The notes under the pieces: model-generated
Told to the model about the DNA's origin: nothing
Databases searched by the model: none
Seen by the model: only the letters and a program-made list of their open reading frames with translations
Program-made: the position numbers and the translations under genes
Shown: one piece after another, positions 8,110 through 15,852 of the stretch
Layout: every line of letters starts with the position of its first letter
Position numbering within the stretch: position 1 is the first letter of the stretch
DNA from: Lentzea aerocolonigenes
GTDB taxonomy: Bacteria; Actinomycetota; Actinomycetes; Mycobacteriales; Pseudonocardiaceae
Reading direction: 5' to 3'
Assembly: GCF_000974445.1 (NCBI RefSeq)
Contig: NZ_BBOJ01000008.1
Coordinates: 62,001 to 126,000, forward strand
DNA length: 64,000 nt

Positions 8110-8931
8110 TCACGGCCGGAAGATCGGCTGGACCCAGTAGTTGCTGGCGTTCCACGTGTCCGTCGGGAAACCGCCTCCGTAGCGGTAGACGCCGGCGTTC
8201 GCGGACGCGCGGAACGGCGGCTGCACGACATTGCCCACGAAGTAGTTCTCCGTTGAGACGTAACCACCCGCCGGTGTGAAGTACGAGACGACGTACTCGG
8301 TGCCGGGTGCCACGGGAACTGGGGTGGCGAAGGTGATCTGGCTCGCGTCGCCGGAGGACGGTTGCTCGGCCAGCAGCACGCCGTTCGACGCGTAGACCCG
8401 CGCGGTCACCGGACCCCGGTAGTTGCCGCGCCGCAGGTAGACCCCGACGATCGAGCCCGGACGGTCGACGCTGGTGCGCAGACCGAGCTCGACGGCCTGG
8501 TCGTCGGCGTCCCAGACGTTCGAGCTCGGGATGTTCTCGAAGAAGAAGGTGGTGTCACGGGTCACCGGCGGAAGCGTCGTGCCGCCGACGTGGATCGTGC
8601 GCAGCTGGGTGATCGGGCCCGTGGTGGACGCGGTGTGGGCACGGGCCTTGAACGTCAACGGGCCGGGCGTGGTCGGCGTGATCACGTACATCCACCGCTC
8701 GCCCTGTGCGTCGAGGGTCGTCCAGGTCGCGCCGTCGTCGGTGGTGACGTCGACGTCGGTGATGCCGCCGGCCTCGCCGTTGACGGCGCCGCCGATGACC
8801 ATGAGCGGTTCGTTCAGCGGGACGGACGCCTCCGCGGTCGGGGAGGACATGTAGACCTGCGGGCCGTCCGCGAAGGCCGGAGTGGGAGAGACCAGGACAA
8901 GTGCCAGCAGCAGTACTGCTAATCGTCTCAT
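8110..8931 (-). CDS. Secreted DUF4082 domain protein with N-terminal Ig-like domain
   Basis: 273 residues. A Sec signal peptide (MRRLAVLLLALVLVSPTPAFA) is followed by a bacterial Ig-like domain (about 25-115, GGAVNGEAGGITDVDVTTDDGAT) and a DUF4082 beta-sandwich (about 125-273) including the family block TEYVVSYFTPAGGYVSTENYF. DUF4082 modules occur on actinobacterial exoproteins, often with glycan-active domains; function is not established. No catalytic module is attached. It converges on marR with only 3 bp between the two stops. Confidence 0.82.
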   Translation of the reverse strand: MRRLAVLLLALVLVSPTPAFADGPQVYMSSPTAEASVPLNEPLMVIGGAVNGEAGGITDVDVTTDDGATWTTLDAQGERWMYVITPTTPGPLTFKARAHTASTTGPITQLRTIHVGGTTLPPVTRDTTFFFENIPSSNVWDADDQAVELGLRTSVDRPGSIVGVYLRRGNYRGPVTARVYASNGVLLAEQPSSGDASQITFATPVPVAPGTEYVVSYFTPAGGYVSTENYFVGNVVQPPFRASANAGVYRYGGGFPTDTWNASNYWVQPIFRP

Positions 8932-9051
8932 GTACGGCGAATCGTCCCTGGTAGAGCCGCGGTTACGGCGATGGACCGATCAGCCCGCCCTCGTTCAGCT
9001 GACGGTCGTACCCGTGTCCACCAGGCGGCCGAGATGACCTAGTTTTGTGCC

Positions 9052-10293
9052 GTGCTCGCGCTTTCGGTGTTGCTCCTGGTGGCCGTGCTGGTCTGTGCGG
9101 TCGTGCGACCGTGGGGCTGGCCCGAGGCCGTCGTCGCGGTGCCCGCGGCGGTCCTGGTCGTGCTCGTGGGGGCGTTGCCCTTCGACCACGTCGTGGACGA
9201 GACGGTGCGGCTGGGGCCCGTGATCGGGTTCCTGGCCGCCATCCTCGTGCTCGCGCAGCTCTGCGACGACGACGGGCTGTTCCACGCGTGCGGCACCTGG
9301 ATGGCACGCGCGTCCGGCGGGCGGCCGCGGACGTTGCTGGGCGGGGTGTTCGTCGCGGCCTCGGCGACCACGGCGGTGCTCAGCCTGGACGCCACGGTCG
9401 TGCTGCTGACACCGGTCGTGTTCGCGACCGCGGCACAACTCGGCGTACGGCCGAAGCCGCACGTCTACGCGTGCACGCACCTGTCCAACAGCGCGTCGCT
9501 GCTGCTGCCGGTGTCGAACCTGACGAACCTGCTGGCGTTCGCGTCCAGCGGGCTGAGCTTCACGCGGTTCGCGGCGCTGATGGCGTTGCCGTGGGTGGTG
9601 GCGATCGCCTTGGAGTACGTGGTGTTCCGGTGGTTCTTCCGCACCGATCTCGACGCGCCCGCCCACGCGCCGTCCGTGCAGCAGCCGCGCGAGCTGCCCG
9701 TGTTCGCGCTCGCGACGGTCGGACTGACGCTGGCCGGGTTCGTGGTCGCGTCGGCCACCGGGATCGACCCGGCGTGGGCGGCGTGCGCGGGCGCGGTCGC
9801 GATGGCGGTCCGTGCGCTCGTGCGGAAGCGGACGACGGTGCTCAAGGTCGTGCAGGCGGCTTCGCTGCCGTTCCTCGCGTTCGTGCTCGGGCTGGGGATC
9901 GTGGTGCGGGCCGTGGTCGACAACGGTCTGGACGATCTCCTGCGGCACGTCGTGCCGAGCGGTCACGGGCTGCTCGCGTTGCTCGGGGTGGCCTTCGTGG
10001 CCGCCGTGCTGGCCAACGTGATCAACAACCTGCCGGCGGTGCTCGTGCTGCTGCCGCTGGTCGCGCCGATGGGACCAGGGCTGGTGCTCGCGGTGCTGCT
10101 CGGCGTGAACCTCGGTCCCAACCTCACCTACGCCGGGTCGCTCGCGACGTTGCTGTGGCGGCGGATCGTGCACGACCACGACACCGAGGTGAACCTGCCG
10201 GAGTTCACCAAGCTCGGTCTGCTCGCCGTGCCTGCCACCCTGATCGGCGCCGTCGTGGCACTGTGGGCGTCCCTGCACGTGATCGGAGGATGA
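9052..10293 (+). CDS. ArsB/NhaD-type membrane transporter
   Basis: 413 residues from GTG 9052, with about ten to eleven hydrophobic helices throughout. Segments such as SATTAVLSLDATVVLLTPVV and THLSNSASLLLPVSNLTNLL match the re-entrant, Asn/Ser-rich signatures of the ArsB/NhaD (ion transporter) superfamily. Members export arsenite/antimonite or exchange Na+/H+. This gene is 24 kb from the ars cluster and paired instead with a UspA-like protein by ATG/TGA overlap at 10290-10293, so an arsenite role should not be assumed. Confidence 0.8.
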   Translation: MLALSVLLLVAVLVCAVVRPWGWPEAVVAVPAAVLVVLVGALPFDHVVDETVRLGPVIGFLAAILVLAQLCDDDGLFHACGTWMARASGGRPRTLLGGVFVAASATTAVLSLDATVVLLTPVVFATAAQLGVRPKPHVYACTHLSNSASLLLPVSNLTNLLAFASSGLSFTRFAALMALPWVVAIALEYVVFRWFFRTDLDAPAHAPSVQQPRELPVFALATVGLTLAGFVVASATGIDPAWAACAGAVAMAVRALVRKRTTVLKVVQAASLPFLAFVLGLGIVVRAVVDNGLDDLLRHVVPSGHGLLALLGVAFVAAVLANVINNLPAVLVLLPLVAPMGPGLVLAVLLGVNLGPNLTYAGSLATLLWRRIVHDHDTEVNLPEFTKLGLLAVPATLIGAVVALWASLHVIGG

Positions 10294-10295
10294 CC

Positions 10296-10727
10296 ATGAC
10301 GGTCCTCGTGTGGATCGCCGACGACACCTGGCAGTCCTGTGTGGACGCCGCACGCGCGTACGAGGGTTCCGAGTTCCTGCTGCTGCACGTGAGCGACCAC
10401 GACGTGCCGGGCGCGGCGCACGGTGCCTTCGCCGGACTCTTCGGCCGTTCCTCCCGCGACCCCGGCACCAGGCTGGACGACCTCGCCGCCGGACACGCGG
10501 CACAGCTGCTCGACGCGGCCGCCGAGCGCCTCGGTCTGCCGTGCACCACGTCCGCGCGGATCGGCCGGGTCGAGCACGAAGTCGTTGCCGCCGCCGGGGA
10601 AGCCTCCCTGCTGATCCTCTGCCGCGACGGCGACGTGAGCCACGCCGGTCCGCGCAGCCTCGGTCACGCGACCCGGTTCGTCGTCGACCACGCGCCGTGT
10701 CCCGTGCTGCTGGTCTGGCCGACATAA
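10296..10727 (+). CDS. UspA-like small cytoplasmic protein
   Basis: 143 residues. The architecture is UspA-like: N-terminal strand TVLVWIADD, a variable middle, then RIGRVEHEVVAAAGEASLLILCRDGD and C-terminal RSLGHATRFVVDHAPCPVLLVWP, the position of the G-x-V/A-x9-x-PVLLV tail. The ATP-binding G-2x-G-9x-G(S/T) loop is not clear, so nucleotide binding is uncertain. Start 10296 is spaced properly from GGAGGA (10285-10290); ATG 10290 directly abuts it. Coupled to the preceding transporter, whose activity it may tune. Confidence 0.72.
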   Translation: MTVLVWIADDTWQSCVDAARAYEGSEFLLLHVSDHDVPGAAHGAFAGLFGRSSRDPGTRLDDLAAGHAAQLLDAAAERLGLPCTTSARIGRVEHEVVAAAGEASLLILCRDGDVSHAGPRSLGHATRFVVDHAPCPVLLVWPT

Positions 10728-10744
10728 CTGCGTAGAAGAAAACT

Positions 10745-10756
10745 TGCGTGCACGCA
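10745..10756. promoter_or_regulatory. Palindromic operator candidate TGCGTGCACGCA
   Basis: TGCGTGCACGCA is a perfect 12-bp palindrome, flanked by AAA on the left (10740-10742) and TTT on the right (10759-10761) at mirror positions. It is 47 bp upstream of the TIM-barrel gene start and lies in its probable promoter. LacI/ROK/GntR-type repressors use such sites. No cognate regulator is adjacent. Confidence 0.45.
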
Positions 10757-10803
10757 CTTTTCTCCTCTAACCTCGGGACTCCGAGAGTGGAAGGGGAGGA
10801 CTC

Positions 10804-11790
10804 ATGCGTGCCAAGGGCATCGCGTACGACACCGGTTTCGTCCGCCACGGCGAGATCTCGCTGGCGAAGTTCGACCTGGAGGTGGTCGAGCGGGACCTGA
10901 CGGTCATCCGGGACGAACTGCACTGCAACGCCGTGCACCTGGTCGGAGGTTCGGCGCAGCGGCTGGAGCAGGCCGCCCGGATCGCCGCCTCGCTGGGGCT
11001 CGAGGTCTGGTTCTCGCCGTACCCGCTGGAGCTCGGACCGGCCGAGATCCTGGAGCTCTTCGCGGACTGCGCACAGCGGGCCGAGCGGATCCGGGCCGAC
11101 GGCGCCGAGGTCGTGTTCGTGACCGGCGTCGAGCTGAGCATCATGAACTCCGGGTTCATGCCCGGCGGCGACGTCCTGGAGCGGTTGGGCGGAATCCTGG
11201 GCAAGCCCGAGCGGTTCCGCGAGATCAGCGCACGGCTCAACGAGTTCCTGCGGCAGGCCGTCGCCGTTGTGCGGGAACACTTCCAGGGCAGGCTCACCTA
11301 CGCCTGCATCCCGTTCGAGGGCGTCGACTGGAGCCTGTTCGACGTCATGTCGTTCGAGCTGATCCGGTCGGCCGAGGTCGCCGACGTGTACGCCGAGAGC
11401 ATCCGCAACGTCGTGGCGCAGGGCAAGCCCGTCGCGATCACGGGGTTCGGCACGGCGGCGTGGCGCGGTTCGGGGGCCGTGGCGCCGCGCAGCATGGAGA
11501 TCGTCGAGCACGACTCGTCCGGACGTGCGGTGCGGGTGAAGGAGGGGTACGTCCGGGACGAGGAGGAGCAGGCCGCGTACCTGCGTGAGCTGCTGGAGAT
11601 CTTCGAGGCCGAGAAGGTGGACGCGGCGTTCGTCTACATGTTCGCGCTCAACAACTATCCGCACCGGCCGGACGACCCGAGCCGCGACCTCGACATGGCC
11701 GGTCCCGGCATCGTCAAGGTGTACGACGACCTGTCGTGGGAGCCGAAGGCGGCGTTCGGGGCGGTCGCGGAAATCTACGCGCGGGTGTGA
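10804..11790 (+). CDS. TIM-barrel glycosidase-like protein, possibly catalytically impaired
   Basis: 328 residues, ATG after GGAAGGGGAGGA. The alternating strand/helix pattern (AVHLVGGSAQRLEQAARIAA, LEVWFSPYPLE, EVVFVTGVELSI, VAITGFGTAAWRG, DAAFVYMFALNNY) is that of an eight-stranded barrel of clan GH-A. Similar actinobacterial proteins are sometimes labelled 'abortive infection', without good support. Strand 4 keeps a candidate acid/base Glu (VTGVELS), but strand 7, where clan-A enzymes have the nucleophile in T-E-F-G, reads T-G-F-G. A single GAG-to-GGG change would explain this. No signal peptide; single-gene unit behind a palindromic operator. Confidence 0.65.
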   Translation: MRAKGIAYDTGFVRHGEISLAKFDLEVVERDLTVIRDELHCNAVHLVGGSAQRLEQAARIAASLGLEVWFSPYPLELGPAEILELFADCAQRAERIRADGAEVVFVTGVELSIMNSGFMPGGDVLERLGGILGKPERFREISARLNEFLRQAVAVVREHFQGRLTYACIPFEGVDWSLFDVMSFELIRSAEVADVYAESIRNVVAQGKPVAITGFGTAAWRGSGAVAPRSMEIVEHDSSGRAVRVKEGYVRDEEEQAAYLRELLEIFEAEKVDAAFVYMFALNNYPHRPDDPSRDLDMAGPGIVKVYDDLSWEPKAAFGAVAEIYARV

Positions 11791-11818
11791 AGTCCCGCTT
11801 GGCACAATCGCGGGCATC

Positions 11819-12616
11819 ATGAGCAGCAGACTGCGTGCGATCGCCCGCGAGACCGTCGAGATCTCGGAGCGGGGTTCCTACTCCACCGAGGCGGGCGAGG
11901 TCTCGATCGACGTCGTTCCCGCTGTTTCGGGCACCAGGCTCCACCTGCCGGATGAGCAGCTTTCGTTGCCCTCCAAGGCATCGGCGGTGCGGATCGACGT
12001 CACCAACGAGTCCACTTCGGAGGCCACCCGCCGGCTGGGCGGTGACCTCGCCTGCCTGGTCTTCGCCTCCGCCCGCAATCCCGGCGGTGGGTTCCTCAAC
12101 GGTGCGCAGGCACAGGAGGAGAGCGTCGCCCGCGGGTCAGCGCTCTACCCGTGCCTGCGCACCGCCGGTGACTTCTACGCGTACCACCGGGCGCACGAGG
12201 ACCTCACCTACAGCGATCGCGTGATCTACTCACCTCGCGTGCCGGTGTTCCGCGACGACAGGGGAAACCTGTTGCCGCAGCCCTACGAGGTCTCGTTCCT
12301 CACCGCCGCGGCACCGAACCGGTCCGCGATCCTGCGCACCCAGCCCGACCGCGCCGACGGCATCCCCGCCGCGTTGTTGCGCCGTGCCGTCCGCGTGCTG
12401 CACGTCGCCGCCGCGCACGGTCATCGGCGGCTCGTGCTGGGCGCGTGGGGCTGCGGGGTCTTCGGCAACGACCCCGCGACCGTCGCCGAGACGTTCCGGA
12501 TCGCGCTGCGGGACAACCCGTACTTCGACCACGTCGTCTTCGCTGTGCTGGACCGGCAGAAGGGCGCGCCGGCACTGACGGCGTTCACCGGGCTGACCTG
12601 CGGTGAGCCAAAGTGA
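11819..12616 (+). CDS. TIGR02452-type microbial poly(ADP-ribose) glycohydrolase-like protein
   Basis: 265 residues. The key motif NPGGGFLNGAQAQEES (87-102) has the GGG-x7-QEE arrangement of PARG and TIGR02452 proteins; the paired glutamates are the catalytic positions in PARG macrodomains. A second conserved block, RLVLGAWGCGVFGNDP (about 204-219), forms the phosphate-binding loop. Such proteins remove ADP-ribose chains or single units in the cytoplasm. No ADP-ribosyltransferase, NADAR or toxin gene is adjacent, so its partner is unknown. A run with no gene of 57 bp separates it from the RHH gene. Confidence 0.85.
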   Translation: MSSRLRAIARETVEISERGSYSTEAGEVSIDVVPAVSGTRLHLPDEQLSLPSKASAVRIDVTNESTSEATRRLGGDLACLVFASARNPGGGFLNGAQAQEESVARGSALYPCLRTAGDFYAYHRAHEDLTYSDRVIYSPRVPVFRDDRGNLLPQPYEVSFLTAAAPNRSAILRTQPDRADGIPAALLRRAVRVLHVAAAHGHRRLVLGAWGCGVFGNDPATVAETFRIALRDNPYFDHVVFAVLDRQKGAPALTAFTGLTCGEPK

Positions 12617-12646
12617 TGCCAAGCTGAGCCAGAATTGCTTGCTGGT

Positions 12647-12674
12647 GGTGCCACGGTGTGCCATAGTGGTGCCA
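12647..12674 (+). promoter_or_regulatory. Phased TGCCA repeats overlapping a leaderless promoter
   Basis: TGCCA occurs at 12649-12653, 12659-12663 and 12670-12674 (spacing 10 and 11 bp), with a further copy at 12617-12621. The last copy includes the A of the ATG at 12674. CATAGT at 12662-12667 is placed exactly as a -10 box for a transcript starting at the ATG, and there is no ribosome site, so the gene is probably leaderless. Ribbon-helix-helix dimers bind such short phased repeats, and the gene encodes one. Confidence 0.5.
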
Positions 12675-13192
12675 TGGATCTGACCCCGTATGTGGCCTCC
12701 CTCGGCCGCGAGCTGCTGACCGCCGTCGAGACAGGCGGCGAAGAGGCGAGCGCGCTGGTCGAGCGGCTGACCGTGACGATGGAGTCGGCGATCCGGCTGG
12801 CGCTGCTCGAAGCGCTGTCCGCCGCCGCCGACGAGATCACCGCGGACCTGGCGCCGGACTCGGTGCAGGTGCTGTTGCGGGGTCGTGACCCCAAGTTCGT
12901 CGTGACGCGCCGCCCGGTGGAGCAGCCGGTCGCCGCCACGCCGGAGCCCGTCGCGGCACCCTCCGAGGACGTGGCGGCCGGCTTCGAGGACGGCACCACC
13001 GTGCGCATCAACGTCCGCCTGCCCGAACCGCTCAAGGCGGCGATCGACGAGGCCGCGGCCAAGGAGGGCCGCTCGGTCAACGCGTGGCTGGTGCGCGCCG
13101 CGTCGGCCCAGCTGACGCCCAGGCCCGGCGCCGAACCGCTGCGCGGTGGGCCCGCCCCCGCGTCGCAGCGTTTCGTCGGCTGGGTCCGTTAA
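12674..13192 (+). CDS. Ribbon-helix-helix (HicB/Arc-like) protein
   Basis: 172 residues. An acidic helical N-terminal domain (1-80) and a Pro/Val-rich linker lead to a C-terminal ribbon-helix-helix module (about 110-150): strand TVRINVRLPEPL, helix KAAIDEAAAKEG, helix SVNAWLVRAASAQL. Databases often label this form a HicB-family antitoxin, but no HicA-like toxin is adjacent. It instead heads a same-strand set of DUF4097, DrrA- and DrrB-type ABC genes and a P450. A role as repressor of that operon, binding the phased repeats over its own start, is inferred. Confidence 0.78.
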   Translation: MDLTPYVASLGRELLTAVETGGEEASALVERLTVTMESAIRLALLEALSAAADEITADLAPDSVQVLLRGRDPKFVVTRRPVEQPVAATPEPVAAPSEDVAAGFEDGTTVRINVRLPEPLKAAIDEAAAKEGRSVNAWLVRAASAQLTPRPGAEPLRGGPAPASQRFVGWVR

Positions 13193-13261
13193 CCCACAGC
13201 TTTTCACTTCACGTCTCTGACCTGCGGAGACGTTCTTCGAGCACCTTCTGAGGGGACAGCC

Positions 13262-14104
13262 ATGCCTTCTTACGACACGTACGAACCGATTTCCGTCCTG
13301 ATCGACGTCTACGCGGGCTTCGTCCAGATCCTCGCGAGTGACCGCGTCGACACCGTGGTCGACGTGCGGCCGTCCGACCCGTCGGACTCCTCCGACGTCG
13401 AGGCGGCGCAGAAGACCCGCGTCGACTACGCCGACGGCGTGCTGACGATCCGCGGGCCGAAGCGGACGTTCGACTTCTCCAAGAAGACCAGGTCGGTCGA
13501 CATCGTGGTCGAGCTGCCCACGGGGTCCAAAGTGGACGCCGACGTGACCGCGGGCAGCACCCGCACCACCGGTGTGCTGGGGCAGACCGAGATCGACATG
13601 TCGGCGGGCCACGTGCACGTCGACCGCACCGGGCCGTTGAAGATCGACACCGGCGCCGGGCAGGTCCGCGTCGGTGCCGTCACGGGCAACGCGGAGGTCA
13701 AGACCGGCAGCGGGCACGTCCGCGTCGGCTCGGTCGCCGGGTCGCTGACGGTCAAGAACTCGAACGGCAACACCGAGATCGGCGCGGTCGACGGTGACCT
13801 GCGGGCCCGCGCCGCCAACGGGGACATCACCGCCGAACGGGTCGGGGGAGCGCTGGAAGCCAAGAGCGCCATGGGATCCCTCACCGTCGGCGAGGTCGTG
13901 CGCGACACGGCCACGCTGAACACCGCGATGGGCAGCATCGAGATCGGCATCGCCGAGGGCACCGCCGCGTGGCTCGACACCAAGACCGGCTTCGGCCGCG
14001 TGCACAACTCGATGTCGACCGGCGAAGGCCCTGGCGACGCCGCCGAGACCGTCAAGATCACCGCCCACACGTCCTTCGGCGACATCACCGTCCGCCGTGC
14101 CTGA
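13262..14104 (+). CDS. DUF4097 beta-repeat protein
   Basis: 280 residues made of short beta-repeats ending in G-x-V/I, e.g. TGAGQVRVGAVTGNAEVKTG, GNTEIGAVDGDLRARAANG and TAMGSIEIGIAEG, the right-handed beta-helix pattern of DUF4097/DUF2807 proteins. No signal peptide or membrane helix is visible, so it is cytoplasmic or peripheral. The preceding GAGGGGACAGCC is a good ribosome site for ATG 13262. Ten bases separate its stop from the ABC ATPase start. RHH-DUF4097-DrrA-DrrB is a recurrent actinobacterial gene order; its molecular job is not known. Confidence 0.85.
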   Translation: MPSYDTYEPISVLIDVYAGFVQILASDRVDTVVDVRPSDPSDSSDVEAAQKTRVDYADGVLTIRGPKRTFDFSKKTRSVDIVVELPTGSKVDADVTAGSTRTTGVLGQTEIDMSAGHVHVDRTGPLKIDTGAGQVRVGAVTGNAEVKTGSGHVRVGSVAGSLTVKNSNGNTEIGAVDGDLRARAANGDITAERVGGALEAKSAMGSLTVGEVVRDTATLNTAMGSIEIGIAEGTAAWLDTKTGFGRVHNSMSTGEGPGDAAETVKITAHTSFGDITVRRA

Positions 14105-14114
14105 GGGGAACACG

Positions 14115-15050
14115 ATGAACGCGATCACCGCGAGCGGCCTGCGCAGGTCCTACGGCGACAACGAAGTGCTCAAGGGTGTCGACCTGAGCGTCCCGCGCGG
14201 CACCGTCTTCTCGTTGCTCGGCGCGAACGGTGCGGGCAAGACCACCACGGTCAAGATCCTGTCCACGCTGATCAGGGCCGACGGCGGCAGTGCGTCGGTC
14301 GCCGGTCACGACGTCGCGCGTGATCCCGACGCCGTCCGCGAGGCGATCGGTGTCACGGGCCAGTTCTCCGCCGTCGACAACCTGTTGACGGGCCGGGAGA
14401 ACCTCAAGCTGATGGCGGACCTGAACCACCTCGGTCGCGCCGAAGGCAAGGTCAAGGTCCAGTCGTTGCTGGAACAGTTCGACATCGCGGACGCGGCCGA
14501 CAAGCCCGCGTCGACGTACTCGGGCGGCATGCGGCGCCGCCTCGACCTCGCGATGACGCTCGTCGGGTCGCCTCAGGTGATCTTCCTCGACGAGCCGACC
14601 ACCGGTCTCGACCCGCGCGGGCGCCGTGCCATGTGGGACATCGTGCGGCGGATCGTGGCGGGCGGCGTCACGATCTTCCTCACCACCCAGTACCTGGAGG
14701 AGGCCGACGAGCTCGCCGACCGGATCGCGGTGCTGGACCACGGCAGGATCGTCGCCGAGGGCACCGCGGACGAGCTGAAGCGCCGCATCCCCGGCGGGCA
14801 CGTCCTGTTGCAGTTCAACGAACTCCGCGAACTGGAGTCCGCGGCACGGCTCATCGGCTCCGCGACCCGTGACGGCGAGGCGCTCGCCCTGCGCGTGCCC
14901 AACGACGGCAGCGTCCGCTCGCTCAAGGCGTTGCTCGACCGGCTCGACCAGAACGCGGTCGAGGTCGAGTCGCTGAGCATGCACACCCCCGACCTCGACG
15001 ACGTCTTCCTCGCCCTCACCGGCAAGCCCGAAACGGTGGCCCACTCATGA
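14115..15050 (+). CDS. DrrA-type ABC transporter ATP-binding subunit
   Basis: 311 residues, ATG 14115 after GAGGGGAA. Walker A GANGAGKTT (about 36-44), Q-loop GVTGQFSAVDNLLTGREN, signature YSGGMRRRLDLA, Walker B VIFLDEPTTGLDP, switch TTQYLEEAD. The C-terminal extension ending TPDLDDVFLALTG is the DrrA-family tail. Members energise export of daunorubicin-like drugs or lipids with a DrrB permease. Its stop overlaps the permease start (ATGA at 15047-15050). The exported substrate is unknown; the neighbouring P450 and tailoring genes make a small secondary metabolite plausible. Confidence 0.92.
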   Translation: MNAITASGLRRSYGDNEVLKGVDLSVPRGTVFSLLGANGAGKTTTVKILSTLIRADGGSASVAGHDVARDPDAVREAIGVTGQFSAVDNLLTGRENLKLMADLNHLGRAEGKVKVQSLLEQFDIADAADKPASTYSGGMRRRLDLAMTLVGSPQVIFLDEPTTGLDPRGRRAMWDIVRRIVAGGVTIFLTTQYLEEADELADRIAVLDHGRIVAEGTADELKRRIPGGHVLLQFNELRELESAARLIGSATRDGEALALRVPNDGSVRSLKALLDRLDQNAVEVESLSMHTPDLDDVFLALTGKPETVAHS

Positions 15051-15829
15051 GTTACGCACTGGCCGACTCGGCGACGATGATCCGTCGCAACCTCAAGCGC
15101 GTGATCCGCTACCCCTCGATGACGTTCCAGCTGCTGCTCATGCCGGTCGTCTTCCTGCTGCTGTTCGTCTACGTCTTCGGCGGCACGCTCGGGGCCGGCA
15201 TCGGCGGACCAACCGGCGGACGCGCCGAGTACCTGAACTACGTCACCCCGACGATCATCCTGATGGCGATCACCTCCGCCGTGCAGGGCACGACCATCTC
15301 CATCGCCCTGGACATGACCGAGGGCATCGTGGACCGCTTCCGCACCATGCCCATCGCCCGTGTGTCCGTCCTCACCGGACACGTCGTCGGCAGCCTGGTG
15401 CAGACCGTGCTGAGCATCTCGTTCGTGCTCGGGGTCGCGGTGCTCATCGGTTTCCGGCCGAACGCGAGCGTGGCCGGTTGGCTCGCGTTGGCCGGTCTGA
15501 TGGTGGCCATGGCGTTCGCGCTCATCTGGCTGTCCGCCGCACTCGGGCTCGCGAGCAAGACCGTCGAGGGATCGAGCAACGTCGGCCTGCCGCTGATCCT
15601 GCTGCCGTTCTTCGGCAACGGTTTCGTGCCCACCGACTCGATGCCGACCGTGCTGCGGTGGTTCGCCGAGTACCAGCCGTTCACCCCGTTCATCAGCGCC
15701 CTGCGCGGCCTGCTGATGGGCACGCCGATCGGCAACGACGGCTGGATCGCCCTGGCCTGGTGCCTCGTCATCGGGTTCGGCGGCTACCTGTGGTCCAAGA
15801 AGCTGTTCAACCGCGAATCCACCCGCTGA
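15047..15829 (+). CDS. DrrB-type ABC-2 permease
   Basis: 260 residues with six hydrophobic helices (for example LLLMPVVFLLLFVYVFGG, VLSISFVLGVAVLIGF, LALAGLMVAMAFALIWLSAAL) and the ABC-2 signature VEGSSNVGLPLILLPFFGNGFVPTDSMP preceding the last helices. It pairs with the ATPase through a 4-bp overlap. Together they should form a plasma-membrane exporter. A P450 gene follows 23 bp downstream on the same strand, consistent with one transcript of five genes starting at the RHH gene. Confidence 0.92.
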   Translation: MSYALADSATMIRRNLKRVIRYPSMTFQLLLMPVVFLLLFVYVFGGTLGAGIGGPTGGRAEYLNYVTPTIILMAITSAVQGTTISIALDMTEGIVDRFRTMPIARVSVLTGHVVGSLVQTVLSISFVLGVAVLIGFRPNASVAGWLALAGLMVAMAFALIWLSAALGLASKTVEGSSNVGLPLILLPFFGNGFVPTDSMPTVLRWFAEYQPFTPFISALRGLLMGTPIGNDGWIALAWCLVIGFGGYLWSKKLFNRESTR

Positions 15830-15852
15830 ACCAGCCGAAAGAGAGCACTGCC

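Noticed and set aside
9052..10293. Calling the transporter arsB
   Set aside because: The family also includes Na+/H+ exchangers, and the gene is far from the ars locus and paired with a UspA-like protein.
10804..11790. Phage abortive-infection system
   Set aside because: The name is attached to similar proteins in databases, but the fold is a TIM barrel and no defence neighbours exist.
8995..11820. Very long - strand open frame opposite transporter, UspA-like and TIM-barrel genes
   Set aside because: Composition is Arg/Asp/Gln/Val-biased antisense text with no domain; the + strand carries three recognised genes.
12674..13192. HicB antitoxin of a toxin-antitoxin pair
   Set aside because: No HicA-like or other toxin gene lies beside it; context is an exporter operon.
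12230..14128. 632-codon - strand frame opposite PARG, RHH and DUF4097
   Set aside because: Antisense of three genes; no motif.
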